From Thermoplasmata archaeon (lineage in GTDB: Archaea; Thermoplasmatota; Thermoplasmata; Lutacidiplasmatales; UBA184), in the NCBI GenBank assembly GCA_030039995.1, contig JASHUL010000218.1, forward strand, positions 1 to 10,989: 10,989 nt of DNA. Direction: 5' to 3'. Position 1 is the stretch's first letter. Every line of letters starts with the position of its first letter. A model generated the notes under the pieces. It worked only from the letters and a program-made list of their open reading frames with translations. It was not told the origin of the DNA and did not search any database. This document shows positions 1-6,376 of this stretch, in pieces. The translations under genes were made by a program, and so were the position numbers.

Positions 1-1058
1 GCCGCGTCGACCGTGGTGACCCAGTAGATCCCGTCGACCGGCGCCTCGAACGGCCCCGGCGGGCTCATCGCCGCGGTCCACAGGTCGCGAGCCCACGGGG
101 GCGTCTCGCGCACGTGGCAGACCTCGGGTTCGGGGATCGAGACGAGGTCCTCCTGACGGACGAACTCCCGGACGTCGTTCGTCATGTTCCGTACGACGGG
201 CATCAGGTCCGCCGGTTTCGGATGGGCGTCGTTGAGTCGTTCGATCAGCCGCGACGCGCTCACGCCTTCGGCTCGGGCGATCTCGTCGAGGCGCGCCCGG
301 TTCCGCCGGAGGTCCGCGCTCCCTTGCGCGAGGACCTCGTCGACCGAGGTGGTCAGCCCCTCCCGGACCCAGAGGAGCTTTTGGAACCGGTCCCGGCCGA
401 GGGGGAAGCTCTCGTCCGCGTGGGGCAGCCGTTCGGTCTTGAGCCACTCGGCGAAGTCGAGCACCGCGCGGTCCGCCCGCTCCCGCGCGGCGCGGACCCG
501 CTCGCGCAGCCCGGCGGGCCCCGCCATGGCGAACGCCTCGCCCTCCCCGAAATGGGAGGTGAGGCCGGTCGCGATCTGGATCCCCAAGGTGACGAACGGA
601 CGGGCCAACACGCTCTCGAGTCGGGCGCGACCGCCGTCGAGGAGGCGGGGAACCCCCTCGAGCACGCGGGCGACCGCTTCGACGCGCTGGGCGACCGGCG
701 CGTAGTCCCGCGAGATGTAACCGGTCAGGTCGGGCAGGAAGAGCACGGCCATCGGGTTCCGGTCGAGCTCGCGGGTCTCCTCGAGGTCGAACAGGATCCC
801 CTCGAGCAGGAGCTGAAGGAGGCGTCGGTCGATCCCGCGGGGGGCCGTGAGCGCGGTCTCGTGGAGCGATGCGAGACGGCCCAAGAGCTCTCTCGCCCGG
901 GCCGCCCACGGCACGGTGGTCTCGACCGAGACGTCCGGCAGGAGGCCGTCGTACGTGTGGAGGCCGAGGGAAGCCGCGTACGTCGGTCGCGCCCGGAAGA
1001 CGTGGTCGACGACCTCCTTCTCGAGAGGCTCCAACGGGTCGCTCGCCGGCGACGTCAT
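1..1058 (-). CDS. DUF885 family protein (putative metallopeptidase), 3' end beyond the window
   Basis: The minus strand is open from an ATG at 1058 to the left edge, 352 codons with no stop. The N-terminus contains the segment RPTYAASLGLHTYDGLLPD, matching the lead-in (x-P-x-x-A-x-x-LGLHxYD-x-x-LPD) that I associate with DUF885 proteins. The rest is mostly charged helical sequence without a signal peptide, so a cytoplasmic location is likely. The family is usually about 550-600 residues and carries a C-terminal HExxH zinc site; that part would lie left of base 1 and cannot be checked here. The family is thought to be peptidase-like, but the substrate is unknown. The start was chosen because no in-frame start exists just upstream and a weak TATA-like element lies about 30 bases before it. 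The gene diverges from the small HExxH gene at 1139. Family call fairly sure; enzymatic role inferred. Confidence 0.8.
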   Translation of the reverse strand, partial: MTSPASDPLEPLEKEVVDHVFRARPTYAASLGLHTYDGLLPDVSVETTVPWAARARELLGRLASLHETALTAPRGIDRRLLQLLLEGILFDLEETRELDRNPMAVLFLPDLTGYISRDYAPVAQRVEAVARVLEGVPRLLDGGRARLESVLARPFVTLGIQIATGLTSHFGEGEAFAMAGPAGLRERVRAARERADRAVLDFAEWLKTERLPHADESFPLGRDRFQKLLWVREGLTTSVDEVLAQGSADLRRNRARLDEIARAEGVSASRLIERLNDAHPKPADLMPVVRNMTNDVREFVRQEDLVSIPEPEVCHVRETPPWARDLWTAAMSPPGPFEAPVDGIYWVTTVDA

Positions 1059-1138
1059 GCGTGCCCGCGAGGGACCCGGGTTTCCACATAGTCCTTGCGG
1101 CCGCGCACGAGAAGAACGGCGCCGGGTTGGCCGGCCCG
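1059..1138. promoter_or_regulatory. Divergent intergenic region with a weak TATA-like element
   Basis: These 80 bases separate the divergent DUF885 and HExxH genes, so both promoters should lie here. Reading on the minus strand, actatg (complement of 1087-1092) sits about 30 bases before the ATG at 1058, a suitable distance for a leaderless archaeal transcript. For the plus-strand gene the same A/T patch would be about 50 bases upstream of its ATG, implying a leader of roughly 20-25 bases. The boxes are poor matches, so this is tentative. Confidence 0.3.
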
Positions 1139-1453
1139 ATGGAGCACCCCCGGGTCTCGGTCGGCACCCCGGCGGAGCACGCGTACTGGTCGGCCCGACT
1201 GAGCGCGTTCCTCCGCGACCGGGGTGGGGAAGCCGACGAGCTCGAGCAGGTCAACGCCCGACTGGACTACAAGGACAATCGGATCACGCTCTACCGGCTC
1301 GCCGACCCGTCGGAGGAGCGGTCGGTCGCCGACACGATCTCCCATGAGGTGCTGCACGCCGTCCTCTACCAAATGGACGAGCTCCGCGCCGCCCGCACCC
1401 TCGACCTCGCGGAGCGTCGTCTCGGTGACCCCGAGCGGACCGGTGGGCTGTAG
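1139..1453 (+). CDS. Small putative zinc metalloprotease-like protein (HExxH, 104 aa)
   Basis: This is a 104-residue protein with the motif SHEVLHAVLY; His69, Glu70 and His73 form a textbook HExxH zinc site inside a predicted helix. The preceding segment (residues 42-54, LDYKDNRITLYRL) looks like a beta hairpin before the active-site helix, the usual order in small zincin folds. A third ligand is not obvious; Glu81 or Asp89 are candidates. There is no signal peptide or membrane segment. The start is the ATG at 1139; an in-frame TTG lies 12 bases upstream, and the longer open frame extending back to 869 overlaps the divergent DUF885 gene and looks spurious. The protein is much shorter than most metallopeptidases, so it may be a minimal protease or a catalytically inert relative. 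The stop is 3 bases from the stop of the convergent membrane-protein gene. I do not recognise a named family. Confidence 0.7.
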   Translation: MEHPRVSVGTPAEHAYWSARLSAFLRDRGGEADELEQVNARLDYKDNRITLYRLADPSEERSVADTISHEVLHAVLYQMDELRAARTLDLAERRLGDPERTGGL

Positions 1454-1456
1454 CCG

Positions 1457-2158
1457 TCAGGCCGGGCCGGCGGAGGACGCGGGCCGTCGCCGGGCCAGCA
1501 CCGCGGCGACCCCGAAGATCCAGAGCAGCACGGAACCGAGGAACAACCGCTCGGTCAGGCCGCCGAACCGGTCGGCGAGGTGCGGGGTCTCGACCGCCAT
1601 CCCGAGGTAGAGGAAGACCAGCACCACGGAGAGGGCTCCCAAGGCGAGCGTGAAACCCTGGCTCGAACGGAGAACCGGGAGGTCGCGGAACCGAAGCGCG
1701 AGGACGAGCGTCCCGAACGCCCCCGCGAGGAAGGCGACCAGCCCCACCACGATGTGGATCGCACCGTGCCAGGAGACCGGGGTCGCCGGCACATCCGTGG
1801 GGAACGCCGCCAGGAGCAGCGCCCCGACCCCCCAGATGCCGAGCAGCCCGAACCCGACCCGGGCCTCCGTCCAGCGCGACCCGTTCGCCTCGAACGTCCG
1901 CGCGAGGGCGACGAGGAACAAGAGCGACAGCAGGCCCCGGTTCACGAAGTTGATCGTCATGACGAAACCGTACGGTCCGACCGCGAGATCGCTCTCGGCC
2001 TGCGAGATCGGGCTGTAGTGCGGAGGCAGCAGCTGGGCCACGAGGTCGAGCAGCACGTACAGCACGACCCCGGCCATCACCAGGTGGAACATGCGTCGAG
2101 CGTCCTCGGGGACGGACGGGGGAACTCGCGACCGGGCCGTAGCGTCGACGTCCGTCAT
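1457..2158 (-). CDS. DUF998-like integral membrane protein (233 aa)
   Basis: This is a hydrophobic protein with about six predicted transmembrane helices, near residues 24-44, 65-88, 101-118, 128-152, 166-186 and 200-222. Between the first two is a conserved-looking loop, YSPISQAESDLAVGPYG, and a HGAIH motif lies near the start of the fourth helix. Both resemble the DUF998 family, whose biochemical role is unknown. The start is set at the ATG at 2158 because its ATGA overlaps the TGA stop of the upstream gene. A longer frame back to 2335 exists, but it would overlap the zinc-domain coding sequence and its extra residues are a basic, Pro-rich shadow. The four-base overlap implies translational coupling with the zinc-domain membrane protein, so the two probably act together at the membrane. 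Nothing resembling a transporter signature or catalytic motif is visible. Family call moderately sure; function unknown. Confidence 0.8.
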   Translation of the reverse strand: MTDVDATARSRVPPSVPEDARRMFHLVMAGVVLYVLLDLVAQLLPPHYSPISQAESDLAVGPYGFVMTINFVNRGLLSLLFLVALARTFEANGSRWTEARVGFGLLGIWGVGALLLAAFPTDVPATPVSWHGAIHIVVGLVAFLAGAFGTLVLALRFRDLPVLRSSQGFTLALGALSVVLVFLYLGMAVETPHLADRFGGLTERLFLGSVLLWIFGVAAVLARRRPASSAGPA

Positions 2159-3615
2159 GCGTCCGGCCCGCCCGTCGCGACCGGGAGGATCGGAGCGCGA
2201 GAGCAGTCCCAGCAGAACCCCTCCTCGCCGAGGAAGTACGAGCGATGGAGGCACTGACGGCAGACCGGCCGGCCGCAACCGATGCACGGGGACCACGAAC
2301 GGAAGTCTCCCAGTCCGCGGGTGCAGGCGACGCACGCCATCGCCCCCGCGGAGCGCGTCGGACCCGCCGCCCGGGACGGTGGGGCCACCGCGGGCGGAGC
2401 CCCTCGGAGGTGCGGCGGGATCGGGTTGATCGCCTCCAGGTAGAGCAGGCGGTCGATGGAGCTCTCGTCCGGAAGGAGGCCGCCGCCGGACCAGGGGTTC
2501 GTCAGGTCGCCGGGAGGAAACTCGTTCACGGCGACGGGTTCGAGCGGCCCCAGCCGCGAGAGTTCCCGGGCGGCCGGCGGGCCGGTCGGTGAGGGCGCTT
2601 CGTCCGGGGGATCGGGGAATCGGTCTCCGAGCGCCGTGATCGGACGCGCCACCGGGCCGCGGGGGAGCTCCTCCAACGCCTCTTCGACGGACGCGGGGCT
2701 CCTCAGGTCGACCGGTTCGGCCGGGGGTCCACCGGTGGTGTCGGGCCGGACATCGACCGGCCCGAGCGGTAGATCGTTGAGCGCATCGAGGATCGAGTCT
2801 TCGTCCGCGATCGCCCGACCCCCATCGAGCCCACCGAAGTGGGGACCGGCCCGAGGTCCGAGGTCGGGAGGGAATAACCGGTCGAGGTCGTCGGGAGAGA
2901 ACGGTCCGGCGGGCCCGCGGAAGGATGCGTGTCCCAGGGCGTGCGGAAGGCTCGGAGACGGTTCGAGTGTCGCCCCGGAGCCGACGGGGCGGGGCGTCGG
3001 TAGGGCGGAGAAACCACCGGCTCGATCCAACGGAACCGTAGGGTGCTCGAACCAGAGGTCTCGGTCACGAGCCGCGAACGGGTGGAGCACTCCCGCGTGG
3101 GGGACCACGTAGGCGGTCTCTCCGACCGGTGGCACCAGTTCCGCTCCGAGATGCCCGGCCTCGGCGCGACGCCAGCGTTGCCAGATCTCGGCCCCGGACC
3201 AGGAGAAACGAGCGGTCGTCGCTCGCCCGATCCCGCTGTGCGGCACCCCACCCGGAGCGACGGACGGCGGCCGAGGTTCCGGCTCCGGGAGTGCCGGGCG
3301 GGCGTCGCCCTCGTCCGTGAGCATCCCCGCGCCCACGGGCGCCGGGGGTTCGACCGACTCCGGGGCCGGAGCATGACGGCGGCGCCAGAGGAGGTATCCC
3401 AACCACACGGCGACCTCGGTCTCCGCTCCGACGAGCAGGGCGAGCGCGAGCACGCCGGCCGCCCCTCCCACGCCCTGCACGAGCCAGTAGAGTCCGGCCG
3501 CGATGCCTCCGGCCCCGAGGGCGAGCGGCAAGTACCGGTACAGCGCTCGGGCGAACCGTTCCCCGACCCGGTTCGCGCGAGCGCCGGGGGTCCGGCGTGC
3601 GCGGGCAACGGCCAC
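2155..3615 (-). CDS. Membrane-anchored protein with disordered linker and C-terminal eight-Cys zinc domain (486 aa)
   Basis: Three parts are visible. Residues 29-76 form two hydrophobic helices separated by a short Gly-rich turn, followed by the basic stretch WRRRH, which suggests a membrane hairpin with the rest of the protein in the cytoplasm (topology inferred). Residues 80-425 are Pro/Gly/Asp/Glu-rich and probably disordered, with recurring short helical motifs (separate entry). Residues 428-471 hold four CxxC pairs: C428/C431, C444/C447, C452/C455 and C468/C471. The spacing x12, x4, x12, with CxxCGxxxCxxC in the middle, suits a two-zinc treble-clef or cross-brace fold (FYVE/RING/B-box-like) rather than two separate ribbons. 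The start is a GTG with a TATA-like box 26-35 bases upstream, which favours a leaderless transcript. It is the first gene of a pair; the DUF998-like gene follows with a four-base overlap. No named family recognised; an adaptor or scaffold role is inference. Confidence 0.8.
   Translation of the reverse strand: MAVARARRTPGARANRVGERFARALYRYLPLALGAGGIAAGLYWLVQGVGGAAGVLALALLVGAETEVAVWLGYLLWRRRHAPAPESVEPPAPVGAGMLTDEGDARPALPEPEPRPPSVAPGGVPHSGIGRATTARFSWSGAEIWQRWRRAEAGHLGAELVPPVGETAYVVPHAGVLHPFAARDRDLWFEHPTVPLDRAGGFSALPTPRPVGSGATLEPSPSLPHALGHASFRGPAGPFSPDDLDRLFPPDLGPRAGPHFGGLDGGRAIADEDSILDALNDLPLGPVDVRPDTTGGPPAEPVDLRSPASVEEALEELPRGPVARPITALGDRFPDPPDEAPSPTGPPAARELSRLGPLEPVAVNEFPPGDLTNPWSGGGLLPDESSIDRLLYLEAINPIPPHLRGAPPAVAPPSRAAGPTRSAGAMACVACTRGLGDFRSWSPCIGCGRPVCRQCLHRSYFLGEEGFCWDCSRAPILPVATGGPDA
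2419..2802 (-). repeat. Three degenerate copies of a short amphipathic motif in the linker of the zinc-domain protein
   Basis: Within the low-complexity linker three 16-residue segments align without gaps: EDSILDALNDLPLGPV (residues 272-287), PASVEEALEELPRGPV (307-322) and ESSIDRLLYLEAINPI (384-399). The shared pattern is acidic/Ser-[IV]-x-x-[AL]-L-x-x-L or a close variant, then Gly/Asn-Pro-[VI]. Each would form a short amphipathic helix in an otherwise disordered region, as repeated docking motifs do. The repeat is seen directly; the docking role is inferred. Confidence 0.45.
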
Positions 3616-3640
3616 GACCGATGCCTCGAGAAAGTGGGGG

Positions 3641-3650
3641 ATTAACCTAT
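3641..3650 (-). promoter_or_regulatory. TATA-like promoter element for the zinc-domain membrane gene pair
   Basis: Read on the minus strand, ataggttaat is an A/T-rich decamer in very GC-rich surroundings, 26-35 bases upstream of the GTG at 3615. That is the position expected for an archaeal TATA box when transcription begins at or next to the start codon. There is no Shine-Dalgarno-like sequence in between. Confidence 0.55.
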
Positions 3651-3732
3651 CGAACGAGTGGAAGCGCTACGGCCGTCGAGGCCGCGCGGCGAGAATTCGG
3701 TCGGAGCGCCCGCGTGCTCGACGACGCGGCGC

Positions 3733-4311
3733 CTACTCCGAGCCCCGGAGCGCCGCGAGGTCCGGCCGTCCCAGCTCCTCGCGCACGTACGCGATCCTCT
3801 CCCGGACCGTCGCCTCCGTTCCGAAGTGCCGGGCGATCGCCTCGACCTTCTCGAGCCGGCCCGGAGAGATGCCGTCGAGGACGTTGGTCACGATCTTCTC
3901 CGCGTACGCCCGCCACCGCTTCGTCAAGAGCCGGGTGTACCACACGAGCTCGGGCGACGCGTACGTGATCCCTCCGGCCTCGGTCGACGCCTCCTCCCGA
4001 AGGTACCGGAAGAACTCCTCGCCCGTCCTTCGACCGGCGAACACCGACGCGTCCAGGATGTCGAGCGGCACCCCCCCGATGACGAGGATGCGAAAGCGCG
4101 CCAGCTTTCCGTCCTCCCAGTCGAACGCGAGCTCGCGCTCCTCCCGCAGCTGAGCGAGCGTTCGTCGGTAGTCGGCGGTCGCGACCATCACGTCGACGTC
4201 GCGGGTCGCGGTCGCGGCGTTCTGGGCGATCGCCTGACCACCGATGACCACGTAGCGGATCCCGCTTCGCCGAAAGATCGCGTCGGCGGCGGCGACCTCG
4301 GGTTCGGTCAC
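3733..4311 (-). CDS. Pol-beta-superfamily nucleotidyltransferase (MNT/AbiEii-type), 192 aa
   Basis: The N-terminus has the signature of a minimal nucleotidyltransferase. G24-G25 in VVIGGQAIAQNA forms the nucleotide-binding turn, D38 and D40 in TRDVDVMVA form the catalytic DxD, and D84 in VPLDILD is a good third metal ligand. The C-terminal half is helical with basic residues (LTKRWRAYAEKI). Such enzymes transfer a nucleoside monophosphate to an acceptor; the stand-alone ones often act as toxins or antitoxins that modify a partner protein or tRNA, as in AbiE and MNT-HEPN modules. The start is the GTG at 4311, whose GTGA overlaps the stop of the upstream gene; the longer frame back to 4692 overlaps that gene and is rejected. 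The coupling implies co-production with the 188-residue protein. Nucleotidyltransferase fold is sure; toxin, antitoxin or housekeeping role is open. Confidence 0.85.
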   Translation of the reverse strand: MTEPEVAAADAIFRRSGIRYVVIGGQAIAQNAATATRDVDVMVATADYRRTLAQLREERELAFDWEDGKLARFRILVIGGVPLDILDASVFAGRRTGEEFFRYLREEASTEAGGITYASPELVWYTRLLTKRWRAYAEKIVTNVLDGISPGRLEKVEAIARHFGTEATVRERIAYVREELGRPDLAALRGSE

Positions 4312-4874
4312 GACCCACTCCTCAGCGGCGGGTTGTTCCGCAGTATCCAGTCGAGTTCGTCCTTCGGGAGCGGGCTTCCGACCTTCGGAAGCGCCGGAGA
4401 GAACTCCTGAAAGCGCACCTTGGTCGCGGCCCGTTCGAGCCCCTCGTTCCGAACCCGGCGGTACAGCTCGTGCGGGTCGATCTTCTCCCGGTTGCGGACC
4501 GCGACGACCCGGGCGGCCAGCGGGTCGAAACGGAGGAGAAGGGTGAGCAGCTCGGGGAATCCGGGCGCGCGCAACGCGTCCTCGTCCCGCACCGGCAGGA
4601 GGCGGAAGTCGCTCGCGATCTTCCCCGAGAGCTCTTCGGGTACCGCGAGCCACGGTGCGAACCGGACCGGGTAGCCGTGCTCCGATACCCACTCCGAGGT
4701 GAGCAGGTAGGCCGGAACGCGGTGGCGGCGCAAACGGTCGACGTCCCCCACGGTCCGAACGCGCGGACGATATTCCGCCCGAGGTCGCCCCCGGCTCCGC
4801 GGGGGCAGGAGCCTCATCTCCCGCGGCAGGGGCCGCTCTCCGGGCTCGCGCACCAGGCTGCCTTCGAGCTTCAC
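4308..4874 (-). CDS. Unrecognised protein translationally coupled to a nucleotidyltransferase (188 aa)
   Basis: I do not recognise this family. The first 40 residues are basic and Arg/Pro-rich, the middle (residues 50-110) is mixed alpha/beta, and the last third contains a clear charged helix, KIDPHELYRRVRNEGLERAA, followed by a Pro-rich segment and the motif KDELDWIL. There are no membrane helices, Cys clusters or obvious HTH. It starts at a GTG at 4874, supported by a strong TATA-like tract 19-36 bases upstream. Its TGA overlaps the GTG of the nucleotidyltransferase gene, so the pair should be made from one message. By analogy with AbiE and related modules it could be the partner (antitoxin or target) of the nucleotidyltransferase, but no shared motif confirms this. 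The real-gene call rests on promoter, overlap and protein-like composition. Confidence 0.75.
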   Translation of the reverse strand: MKLEGSLVREPGERPLPREMRLLPPRSRGRPRAEYRPRVRTVGDVDRLRRHRVPAYLLTSEWVSEHGYPVRFAPWLAVPEELSGKIASDFRLLPVRDEDALRAPGFPELLTLLLRFDPLAARVVAVRNREKIDPHELYRRVRNEGLERAATKVRFQEFSPALPKVGSPLPKDELDWILRNNPPLRSGS

Positions 4875-4892
4875 GGGCGTACGATGGTTGCG

Positions 4893-4910
4893 AAATATAT
4901 ATAATAGATT
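4893..4910. promoter_or_regulatory. Strong AT-rich divergent promoter tract
   Basis: This is the most AT-rich run in the window, 17 of 18 bases A or T (core aaatatatataatag). On the minus strand it reads tattatatatattt and ends 18 bases before the GTG at 4874, a near-ideal archaeal TATA box for a leaderless message. On the plus strand it would place transcription start near 4930, giving the SRPBCC gene a leader of about 50 bases that contains a purine-rich GGAGGA at 4935-4940. It may therefore serve both directions. Confidence 0.65.
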
Positions 4911-4984
4911 GTAGGCCAGAGTTCGCTCGTAGCAGGAGGAAGCCGTAGCGAAGGGCTTTCGGGCCCCGCTCGGTGGGTTGGCCG

Positions 4985-5458
4985 ATGCCCTCGTCTCGAG
5001 CGTACGGACCCCAGCGCCACCACGTCGAGGAGACGTTCCGCGCCCCGATCGGCTACGCGTTCCGTTGGTGCACCAGTTACTCCCCCCGGGACCCCGCGAT
5101 CGAGAAGGACGACTACGTCCGCCGGATCCTCGCGCGGGCGCCGGGGCGTGTGGTCTACCAGGACTTCGGGCGGGCGGGCCGGGGCTGGTTCCTGAACCAG
5201 CAGTCGGTCCACCTCGACCCGCCGGCGCACTGGCACGCGGAGTCCGTCGGGACGTACCGCCGCTGGAGCATCGACTACCGTCTTCGGACGCTGCCGGACG
5301 GGTCCACCCGATTCACCTTCGACGGGGTCCGCCGCGCGACCCCGCTCGCGGAGACCGTTCCGACGCGGGCCGAAGTGCGAGCGAACCTCCGCGAACTTTG
5401 GGACCGATTCGGTCGCGCGCTCGAGGAGGACTACCGCCGCTCCCGGCGTCGCCGCTGA
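4985..5458 (+). CDS. SRPBCC (START/Bet v1-like) domain protein, 157 aa
   Basis: The protein opens with VEETFRAPIGYAFRWCTSY, the first strand and helix typical of SRPBCC proteins, where VxxxxxAPxxxVFxxxxD is the usual form. It continues with alternating strands (RVVYQDF, WFLNQQSVHLDPP, RRWSIDYRLRTLPDG, TRFTFDGVRR) and ends in a long C-terminal helix (residues 125-152). Order and length fit a single hydrophobic-ligand-binding helix-grip domain. These proteins bind lipids, polyketides or cofactors, or act as stress-response chaperone partners; the ligand here cannot be read from sequence. The ATG at 4985 is preferred; an in-frame GTG at 4973 would add four residues (MGWP). The gene diverges from the nucleotidyltransferase pair and converges on the F1-like hydrolase with 21 bases between stops. 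Fold call fairly sure, function unknown. Confidence 0.8.
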   Translation: MPSSRAYGPQRHHVEETFRAPIGYAFRWCTSYSPRDPAIEKDDYVRRILARAPGRVVYQDFGRAGRGWFLNQQSVHLDPPAHWHAESVGTYRRWSIDYRLRTLPDGSTRFTFDGVRRATPLAETVPTRAEVRANLRELWDRFGRALEEDYRRSRRRR

Positions 5459-5479
5459 CCCGCCGGGGCCCGGCCCGGA

Positions 5480-6376
5480 CTACGCGGCCCGGCCGACGCG
5501 GTCGGCCATTCCGAGGAAACCGGTGGCGAGGCGCATGTACTCCGGTCGCTGCTCCCAGAAGCTCGTATGCGAGCTTTCGGGGAAGATGTGGAGGAACGAC
5601 CCCGGAACGTTCCGGTGCAGCACCTCGCCGACGGCCGGGGTCACCTCGTCGTAGCGGCCGTGGATCAGGAGCGTAGGCACCGCGATGCGGCGGAGCCGCC
5701 CGGTGATCACGGTCGACCGCATGGTCCCGATGATCGTGAACTCGTTCGGCCCGTTCATCGTCTCGTACACCGGCCGACTGGTGCGCACCAACGTCGAGAC
5801 GAGCGGCTCGGGCCAGGGGGACAGCCGACAGACATGGCGGTGGTAGAACTCCATCGCGGCCGCCTCGTAGTCCGGGTGGTGGTACTCCCCGCGCGCCGCG
5901 TACTTCCGTAAGGTCGCTTGGGTACGCGCCGGAAGTCCGCGCAGAAGCCGACGCATCTCTCGGACCGTGAGCGGAATGTCGGAGAGGCCCCCGGTCGAGT
6001 TGAGGCTCGACAGCACGTCCGAGTGGTCCGCGGCGTACGCTAGCACGAGCATGCCGCCGTAGCTCGACCCCATCAGGTGGATCCGGTCCGACCGCAACGA
6101 CCGACGGACCTCGTCGAGGACGACCAGGTCGTGTTCGAGGCTGAACAGCTCGGTCGTCGGTGGGAGGTCCGACCGTCCGCAGCCGAGCGCGTCGTAGAAC
6201 ACGACCCGATACCCGGCCCGCGTCAGGTCGGCGAGGGGCAGCAGGTAGTCGTGGGTCCCTCCCGGACCGCCGTGGACGCACAGCAGGGTGGCCTTCGGAC
6301 GCCGGGGGGAGAACGTCCGGACGTAGATCCGGTAGCCGTCCACCTCAAGGAACCGGGACTCGGAGCGGTCGGTCAC
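5480..6376 (-). CDS. Proline iminopeptidase / tricorn-interacting factor F1-like alpha/beta hydrolase (298 aa)
   Basis: This is an S33-family serine aminopeptidase. HGGPGG (35-40) forms the oxyanion region, GSSYGG carries the nucleophile Ser105, GRYDEVTP gives Asp243, and ESSHTSFWE gives His270. The cap domain contains MNGPNEF (207-213), whose Glu212, with Glu244, sits where F1 enzymes bind the substrate amino terminus. As I recall, Thermoplasma F1 uses Ser105, Asp244 and His271 with Glu213 and Glu245, so the match in spacing is almost exact. F1 releases N-terminal residues, preferentially proline and hydrophobic ones, from peptides produced by the tricorn protease; a cytoplasmic peptide-recycling role is expected. 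The GTG at 6376 is chosen because it gives the usual family length; the 35 extra residues possible upstream are low-complexity. No tricorn gene lies in the window. A plain prolyl aminopeptidase is the alternative. Confidence 0.9.
   Translation of the reverse strand: MTDRSESRFLEVDGYRIYVRTFSPRRPKATLLCVHGGPGGTHDYLLPLADLTRAGYRVVFYDALGCGRSDLPPTTELFSLEHDLVVLDEVRRSLRSDRIHLMGSSYGGMLVLAYAADHSDVLSSLNSTGGLSDIPLTVREMRRLLRGLPARTQATLRKYAARGEYHHPDYEAAAMEFYHRHVCRLSPWPEPLVSTLVRTSRPVYETMNGPNEFTIIGTMRSTVITGRLRRIAVPTLLIHGRYDEVTPAVGEVLHRNVPGSFLHIFPESSHTSFWEQRPEYMRLATGFLGMADRVGRAA

Noticed and set aside
114..1091. 325-codon plus-strand open frame
   Set aside because: It lies opposite the DUF885 gene, whose minus-strand translation has recognisable family sequence; the plus product is a charged low-complexity shadow.
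1580..2257. 225-codon plus-strand open frame opposite the DUF998-like gene
   Set aside because: Glu/Arg/His-rich shadow; the minus strand shows six coherent membrane helices.
4935..4940. GGAGGA as a Shine-Dalgarno site
   Set aside because: No ATG, GTG or TTG lies 4-12 bases downstream; the SRPBCC start is over 30 bases away.
5459..5479. GC-rich palindromic sequence between the convergent SRPBCC and hydrolase stops as a bidirectional terminator
   Set aside because: Runs of C and G make short self-complementarity unavoidable here, and no T-rich tract accompanies it.
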